From contig CANGIH010000052.1 in assembly GCA_947453875.1 (NCBI GenBank), positions 1 to 10,243 on the forward strand: 10,243 nt of DNA, given 5' to 3'. Within the stretch, counting starts at the first letter, position 1. Each line of letters starts with the position of its first letter. A program made the position numbers and the translations under genes. Source of the stretch: Planctomycetaceae bacterium (GTDB lineage: Bacteria; Planctomycetota; Planctomycetia; Pirellulales; UBA1268). Below are positions 6,454-10,243 of this stretch, piece after piece. The notes below the pieces were generated by a model that had not been told where the DNA came from, searched no databases, and saw only the letters and a program-made list of their open reading frames with translations.

Positions 6454-7245
6454 TCAGGTCTTGGGGGGCCTGGGAGCGGCACGCTTGGCGACGTTGGAAC
6501 GGGCCTTCGGAGCCCCCTTGTCGACATCCGCACCCTCGGCAGCAGCCTGGGCGTCGGAAGACGTGTTCACCTTCCCCTCGAGGATCGCATCGGCCAGACG
6601 GGCCGCCACCAGTTCGATCGAGCGGATCGAGTCGTCGTTGCCAGGGATCGGCAGGTCGACGACATCGGGATCGCAGTCGGTGTCGATGAGGGCGACCGTC
6701 GTGATGCCCATCTTGCGGGCCTCACTGATGGCGTTCTTTTCCTTCTTGGGATCGAACACCACGAGGCACTCCGGGAGCCGCGACAGGGTGCGGATACCGC
6801 CGAGATTGCGCTCCATCTTGCGGAACTCACGCCGCAGCGACGACTGCATCTTCTTGGAATAGGCGCCGAACTCCTCCGAGGGCATCAGTTTCTCGAGGTG
6901 CTCGAGGCGGGCGAGCCGGTTGCGGATCGTGCGGAAATTGGTCAACGTGCCGCCGAGCCAGCGATCCGACACGTAGGGCATGCCACAGCGGTTCGCTTCG
7001 CGGGCCACCGCCTCGGCGCCCTGTCGCTTCGTGCCGACGAACAGGATCAGGCTTCCGGTCGAGGCGACCTGCTTGAGGTACTTCCTTGCGCGAAGCAGAC
7101 CGCGAATCGTCTCGCGGACGTCGATGATGTGGATGAGGTTCCGACGGCCGTGGATATACGGCCGCATCTTCGGATTCCAGCGGCTGGCACGATGGCCGAA
7201 GTGCACGCCAGCTTCGATCAGTTCCTGGGCCAGGACGTTCGACAC
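6454..7245 (-). CDS. rpsB: 30S ribosomal protein S2
   Basis: Structural protein of the small ribosomal subunit. Family landmarks in order: AGVHFGH, RWNPKMRPYI, IHIIDVRET, LFVGTKRQ, MPYVSDRWLGGTLTNFRTI, VFDPKKEKNAISEARKMGI and DTDCDPDVVDLPIPGNDD. The last 40 or so residues are an Ala/Lys/Pro-rich tail (ending AKRAAPRPPKT) absent from E. coli S2 but of a kind common in S2 proteins. No ATG precedes the conserved region. I chose the GTG at 7245 because HFGH then begins at residue 15 as in E. coli and a GAG lies 8 bases upstream. A GTG at 7254 (three residues longer) is nearly as good. A TTG at 7329 would lie upstream of the predicted transcription start near 7323 and is rejected. First gene of rpsB-tsf-pyrH. 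Confidence 0.96.
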   Translation of the reverse strand: MSNVLAQELIEAGVHFGHRASRWNPKMRPYIHGRRNLIHIIDVRETIRGLLRARKYLKQVASTGSLILFVGTKRQGAEAVAREANRCGMPYVSDRWLGGTLTNFRTIRNRLARLEHLEKLMPSEEFGAYSKKMQSSLRREFRKMERNLGGIRTLSRLPECLVVFDPKKEKNAISEARKMGITTVALIDTDCDPDVVDLPIPGNDDSIRSIELVAARLADAILEGKVNTSSDAQAAAEGADVDKGAPKARSNVAKRAAPRPPKT

Positions 7246-7283
7246 GCTCTTCACTCGCAGGGTAAGACGGAAGGAACAGGGGG

Positions 7284-7306
7284 CCGATGCCCTGACAGGG
7301 CACCGG
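7284..7306 (-). promoter_or_regulatory. Stem-loop in the rpsB leader
   Basis: In the minus-strand transcript CCGGTGCCCT (7306-7297) pairs with AGGGCATCGG (7293-7284) over 10 bp with one G-U and a 3-base loop. It lies about 40 bases before the start codon and wholly inside the predicted leader. Ribosomal protein S2 represses its own message through the leader in gamma-proteobacteria; whether this helix serves that purpose here is inference. Confidence 0.45.
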
Positions 7307-7329
7307 AAACCACCGGGGGAGTCCCGCAA

Positions 7330-7357
7330 ACTATTCGCATTTCCCCCCTCATGTCAA
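7330..7357 (-). promoter_or_regulatory. Predicted rpsB promoter
   Basis: On the minus strand a perfect -35 box TTGACA (7357-7352) is followed after 16 bases by AATAGT (7335-7330, 4 of 6). An alternative -10 TAGTTT lies at 18 bases. Transcription would start near 7323, giving a leader of about 78 bases before the GTG at 7245. This excludes the TTG at 7329 as start codon and supports a single main promoter for rpsB-tsf-pyrH. Confidence 0.6.
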
Positions 7358-7406
7358 CGCTCACCCGCCAGACACGGTGTCGGGAGGGGTTCCGAGGGTG
7401 GACCGC

Positions 7407-7436
7407 TTGAATCGGCCCCGGAGGGGAAACTACACT
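7407..7436 (+). promoter_or_regulatory. Possible ilvN-ilvC promoter
   Basis: On the plus strand TTGAAT (7407-7412, 4 of 6) and TACACT (7431-7436, 4 of 6) are 18 bases apart. Transcription would start near 7443 and leave a leader of about 180 bases before ilvN. It sits back to back with the rpsB promoter in the same divergent gap. The match is moderate and other sites cannot be excluded. Confidence 0.35.
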
Positions 7437-7482
7437 CGTCCGTGCGGCGCGGGAGGCGATTTCAGCCGATTTTTCCGGTTTT

Positions 7483-7505
7483 CGGGGCCATTTTCAATGG
7501 CTCCG
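7483..7505 (+). promoter_or_regulatory. Stem-loop in the ilvN leader
   Basis: CGGGGCCATT (7483-7492) and AATGGCTCCG (7496-7505) pair over 10 bp with one G-U and a TTC loop. A T-rich stretch (7461-7482) precedes it, and no T-run follows on either strand, so it is not a standard terminator. It falls inside the predicted ilvN leader. No short leader peptide rich in Leu, Val or Ile codons is present between the predicted promoter and ilvN, so classical attenuation is not evident. Confidence 0.4.
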
Positions 7506-7621
7506 GGGCGGTTCGGTGAGGATTTCCTCCCGGCCCCCGGCCTGCGCGGGGCATCCTTGCCTGTCGCTCGCCTGCCGCCCCGATCGGTCCCCAGCCCCCC
7601 CGTTTTTCCAGGTCACCCCGC

Positions 7622-8179
7622 ATGCGCCATGTCCTTTCGGCCACCGTCCAGAATGTTCCGGGCGTTCTGGCCCACGTTTCGGGGATGCTCGCCTCGCGTG
7701 GCTACAACATCGACAGCCTCGCGGTCGGCGAGACCGACGATCGCCGGTTTTCACGGATGACGTTCGTGCTCCGGGGCGACGACCGGGTACTTGATCAGGT
7801 CCGTCGGCAATTGGAGAAGATCGTCACGGTCGTCCGGGTCGACGACATCAGTTCGCGGAATTACGTCGAGCGCGATTTGATGCTCATCAAGGTCGCCGCG
7901 ACCGCCGGGACCACCCGAACGGAAGTTAAGGAACTTGCCGAGGTGTTTCGCGGACGGGTGGTGGATGTCGCTGCCGACAGTGTCGTCGTCGAGATCTCCG
8001 GGACTGAAAAGAAGATCGAGGGATTCATCGAACTGATGCGTCCCTTGGGGATCCTCGAACTTGTCCGCACCGGTCGGATCGCCATGGTGAGGGGGAGCCC
8101 GCCGACCCGCGAACTCACCGAGGCGGCCGATGGCGCCCGCCCCGCCGACGCCGCCCCGGCCCGCGAATCGCTCGCCTGA
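7622..8179 (+). CDS. ilvN: Acetolactate synthase small (regulatory) subunit
   Basis: Regulatory subunit that activates the catalytic acetolactate synthase subunit and gives it feedback control in valine, leucine and isoleucine synthesis. The 185-residue protein starts with an ACT domain (MRHVLSATVQNVPGVLAHVS, then GYNIDSLAVGETDD), followed by the small-subunit C-terminal domain and about 20 Ala/Pro-rich extra residues. Asn11 and Gly14, which in E. coli IlvH take part in valine sensitivity, are both conserved, so feedback inhibition by valine is likely. The ATG at 7622 has AGG about 9 bases upstream. The catalytic ilvB gene, normally just upstream, is absent; the neighbour there is rpsB on the other strand. 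ilvC follows after 138 bases. The symbol ilvH would be equally valid. Confidence 0.95.
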   Translation: MRHVLSATVQNVPGVLAHVSGMLASRGYNIDSLAVGETDDRRFSRMTFVLRGDDRVLDQVRRQLEKIVTVVRVDDISSRNYVERDLMLIKVAATAGTTRTEVKELAEVFRGRVVDVAADSVVVEISGTEKKIEGFIELMRPLGILELVRTGRIAMVRGSPPTRELTEAADGARPADAAPARESLA

Positions 8180-8317
8180 ACGCTGGCAGTCGCCCTTGGC
8201 CGACCGCCGCCGGCGTTCGCAGTTCTCTTCGGGCCGGCCACCCACCGGCACCATTGTTCTCCCTTTTCGACCACATCATCCAGTCCGACCCACCAGCCCG
8301 ATTCCAGGAGTGATCCC

Positions 8318-9322
<1,005 letters not shown>

Positions 9323-9372
9323 GCCATCGGGATCGTGGACGGGGCCATCCGTGGCTTCTTCCACCCGGTCGG

Positions 9373-9397
9373 CATGGATCGCGGCGTGCGATCCGTG
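9373..9397 (+). other. Stem-loop after ilvC, possible terminator without a T-run
   Basis: CATGGATCGC (9373-9382) pairs with GCGATCCGTG (9388-9397) over 10 bp with one G-U and a 5-base loop, 51 bases after the ilvC stop. No T-run follows. It may end or stabilise the ilvNC message, or lie in the leader of the 91-residue gene that begins at 9445. Confidence 0.35.
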
Positions 9398-9444
9398 GGT
9401 GCTGTGAAGCGAGATGGAAGCCACATGGAAGCGGGAGAGCCGAC

Positions 9445-9720
9445 ATGACGCCCGAGGAACAGCAGTCGCGGACGCTCTACGATCAGCTCACCCCGGGGGA
9501 CCGGGTGGAGGTGATCCATGGCGTGCAAGTGGGATCGACCGCCACTTGGAACACGACGACGGTGGGGAAGGTGCTGCGGCGCGAGCGTCGCCGTCACGGC
9601 CTCCATTTCCGCCGCAACGCCGACGACAAGGTCTTCAGCGACGTCCTCATCCTCTCCCGCGACGACGGTGAACTCACGACCGTGACGATCGACGAGTACA
9701 CGCGTCTGCGGAAGCTTTAA
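9445..9720 (+). CDS. Small basic protein of unknown function (91 residues)
   Basis: I do not recognise this protein. It starts MTPEEQQSRTLYDQLTPGDR and continues with a segment of alternating hydrophobic residues suggesting a small beta-barrel or SH3-like fold (VEVIHGVQVGS, then TTTVGKVL). A strongly basic patch RRERRRHGLHFRR near the middle could bind nucleic acid, which is inference only. The protein ends DGELTTVTIDEYTRLRKL. There is no signal peptide or membrane segment. The ATG at 9445 has GGGAG with a 7-base spacer; the frame stays open upstream to 9298 but that would overlap the end of ilvC and has no matching ribosome site. It follows ilvC by 122 bases with a stem-loop between them, so it may be transcribed separately or by read-through. 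Downstream is a structured non-coding region. Confidence 0.75.
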   Translation: MTPEEQQSRTLYDQLTPGDRVEVIHGVQVGSTATWNTTTVGKVLRRERRRHGLHFRRNADDKVFSDVLILSRDDGELTTVTIDEYTRLRKL

Positions 9721-9755
9721 GAGCGGGTCATAGCAGGCTGTGGATGAAGTGCCCC

Positions 9756-9768
9756 CCGCTGGATGCGG
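9756..9768 (+). other. Small stem-loop with TGGAT loop
   Basis: CCGC (9756-9759) and GCGG (9765-9768) close a TGGAT loop; beyond a C-C mismatch two more pairs are possible. It is the first of a row of stem-loops in the 224-base non-coding stretch 9721-9944. A further GGATG at 9742-9746 lies just before it without an obvious stem. Confidence 0.3.
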
Positions 9769-9773
9769 CGGCC

Positions 9774-9808
9774 GACACCCCCGAAAAACCTTGGCTTTTT
9801 GGGGTGTC
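9774..9808. repeat. Long bulged dyad with A5/T5 inner arms
   Basis: GACACCCC (9774-9781) pairs with GGGGTGTC (9801-9808), then a CG bulge on the 5' side, then AAAAA (9784-9788) with TTTTT (9796-9800): 13 bp in all, loop CCTTGGC. The GC-rich part is outside and the A/T tracts inside, the reverse of a standard bidirectional terminator. The structure is clear in the sequence; its role (terminator between convergent genes, part of an RNA, or REP-like element) is open. Confidence 0.6.
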
Positions 9809-9812
9809 TCAT

Positions 9813-9843
9813 GTGGAAAAAGGTCATGGATGACTTTTTCCAC
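9813..9843. repeat. Second bulged dyad with A5/T5 arms and GGAT at its tip
   Basis: GTGGAAAAA (9813-9821) pairs with TTTTTCCAC (9835-9843) over 9 perfect base pairs. After one bulged G (9822) GTCAT and ATGAC can extend the stem, leaving ATGGAT at the tip. It starts four bases after the previous dyad and shares its design: an A5/T5 arm pair and a small bulge on the 5' side. Confidence 0.6.
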
Positions 9844-9878
9844 GGGGAGCGAGGGCTGGAGACCCGGTTCTCCTGGCA

Positions 9879-9894
9879 GCGGGCGGATGCCCGC
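9879..9894 (+). other. Perfect stem-loop with GGAT loop
   Basis: GCGGGC (9879-9884) and GCCCGC (9889-9894) form six G-C pairs closing a GGAT tetraloop. It is part of the row of stem-loops between the two convergent genes. Another 5-bp helix (GGAGA 9858-9862 with TCTCC 9869-9873) precedes it. Confidence 0.45.
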
Positions 9895-9897
9895 CAA

Positions 9898-9927
9898 GCG
9901 AACGCGAGCTGGATGCTCGTGGTTCGC
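9898..9927. other. Stem-loop with TGGAT loop
   Basis: GCGAAC (9898-9903) pairs with GTTCGC (9922-9927), then after a small internal loop CGAGC (9905-9909) pairs with GCTCG (9915-9919), leaving a TGGAT loop: 11 bp in total. It is the structure nearest the stop of the minus-strand methyltransferase gene (18 bases beyond it), so it could also act in ending that message. Confidence 0.45.
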
Positions 9928-9944
9928 GTGAAGCTCCTGCTTGC

Positions 9945-10243
9945 TCACGCCACGCGGGCGATGACGCACTTGAGATATTCCCCCTCGAGGCAGCTGGCGC
10001 TCACCGGATGATCCGGGGCGGCGCCGCGGCATTCGAGCATCGCGATCTGGCGGCCGGCCCGTTGCGAGACGGCGGAGAGCATCTCGAGGAAGTCGTCTCG
10101 TGACACGCTCCCCGAGCAGGAGCAGGTGACCAGAATTCCACCCGGCTCAAGGAGATCGATGCCGACCCGGTTGATGCGGTGGTAGGCACGGAGGGCCTCG
10201 TCGATCGCACCGCGGCTGCGGGCGAACTTCGGCGGATCGAGAA
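9945..10243 (-). CDS. C-terminal part of a class I SAM-dependent rRNA methyltransferase, RlmI (m5C) type, truncated by the window
   Basis: The minus-strand frame is open from the window edge to a TGA at 9945-9947, giving 98 visible residues with no start, so the N-terminal two thirds lie outside. The visible part begins LDPPKFARSRG, the DPPKF motif IV of RlmI/YccW-like methyltransferases. It continues with YHRINRVGIDLLEPGG and then TCSCSGSVSRDDF, the motif VI region carrying the Cys pair of this family. It ends with DHPVSASCLEGEYLKCVIARVA, the usual family tail. Members add a methyl group to a cytosine of 23S rRNA; the exact target here is inference. An overlapping minus-strand frame at 10001-10210 is a shadow of this gene. 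It converges on the 91-residue gene, with the structured stretch 9721-9944 between the stops. Confidence 0.85.
   Translation of the reverse strand, partial: LDPPKFARSRGAIDEALRAYHRINRVGIDLLEPGGILVTCSCSGSVSRDDFLEMLSAVSQRAGRQIAMLECRGAAPDHPVSASCLEGEYLKCVIARVA

Noticed and set aside
7246..7329. rpsB start at a TTG at 7329
   Set aside because: It lies upstream of the predicted transcription start near 7323 and adds residues with no counterpart in S2.
8180..8317. Separate promoter or terminator between ilvN and ilvC
   Set aside because: Only self-complementary GCCGGC motifs and no convincing promoter pair or T-run were seen; co-transcription is simpler.
9741..9843. DnaA-box-like sequences (TGTGGATGA, TGTGGAAAA) suggesting a replication origin
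   Set aside because: Each deviates from TTATCCACA or its complement, two of them are part of the inverted repeats, and no dnaA, dnaN or AT-rich unwinding region is near.
9740..9931. 63-residue plus-strand open frame in the structured stretch
   Set aside because: It has no ribosome site and simply translates a series of inverted repeats; the sequence is better explained by RNA or DNA structure.

Overview
The window looks like a piece of a Planctomycetes chromosome, probably Pirellulales-like. It is GC-rich and uses GTG and TTG starts. It carries a DUF1559 pseudopilin-type protein (a family greatly expanded in planctomycetes), and the end of the first gene and the APC permease resemble planctomycete versions. 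No IS element, prophage, CRISPR array or tRNA is visible, and the gene content is mostly housekeeping.

Layout. 2-349 (+): C-terminal end of a probable alpha/beta-hydrolase (prolyl-oligopeptidase-like) protein. It converges within 10 bases on a minus-strand unit read from 4163 down to 360: a DUF1559 pseudopilin-like protein, a one-pass membrane protein of unknown function and an APC-superfamily permease. That unit has a good sigma-70-type promoter and a stem-loop beside the first ribosome binding site. Next, still on the minus strand and read from 7245 down to 4462, is the translation/nucleotide cluster rpsB-tsf-pyrH. The frr gene that often follows pyrH is absent. Divergent from rpsB, on the plus strand, are ilvN and ilvC (branched-chain amino acid synthesis) without an adjacent ilvB, then a 91-residue basic protein of unknown function. 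A 224-base non-coding stretch (9721-9944) separates it from the end of a convergent minus-strand rRNA methyltransferase of the RlmI type, which runs off the window.

How the parts work together. rpsB and tsf encode a ribosomal protein and the EF-Tu exchange factor, and pyrH makes UDP for RNA synthesis, so the cluster tracks growth rate. IlvN should confer feedback control on an acetolactate synthase whose catalytic subunit is elsewhere, and IlvC performs the next step of the pathway. The pseudopilin unit is transcriptionally separate and may concern the cell surface, but its role is unknown.

Best points for a second look: a run of stem-loops in 9750-9927, several with GGAT in the loop (CsrA-target-like, or alternatively terminators or a REP-like element); an EF-Ts whose conserved TDF motif reads SAP; a ketol-acid reductoisomerase whose cofactor loop lacks the usual phosphate-binding residues; a four-run G-tract (possible G-quadruplex) behind pyrH; and structured leaders ahead of rpsB, ilvN and the DUF1559 gene.
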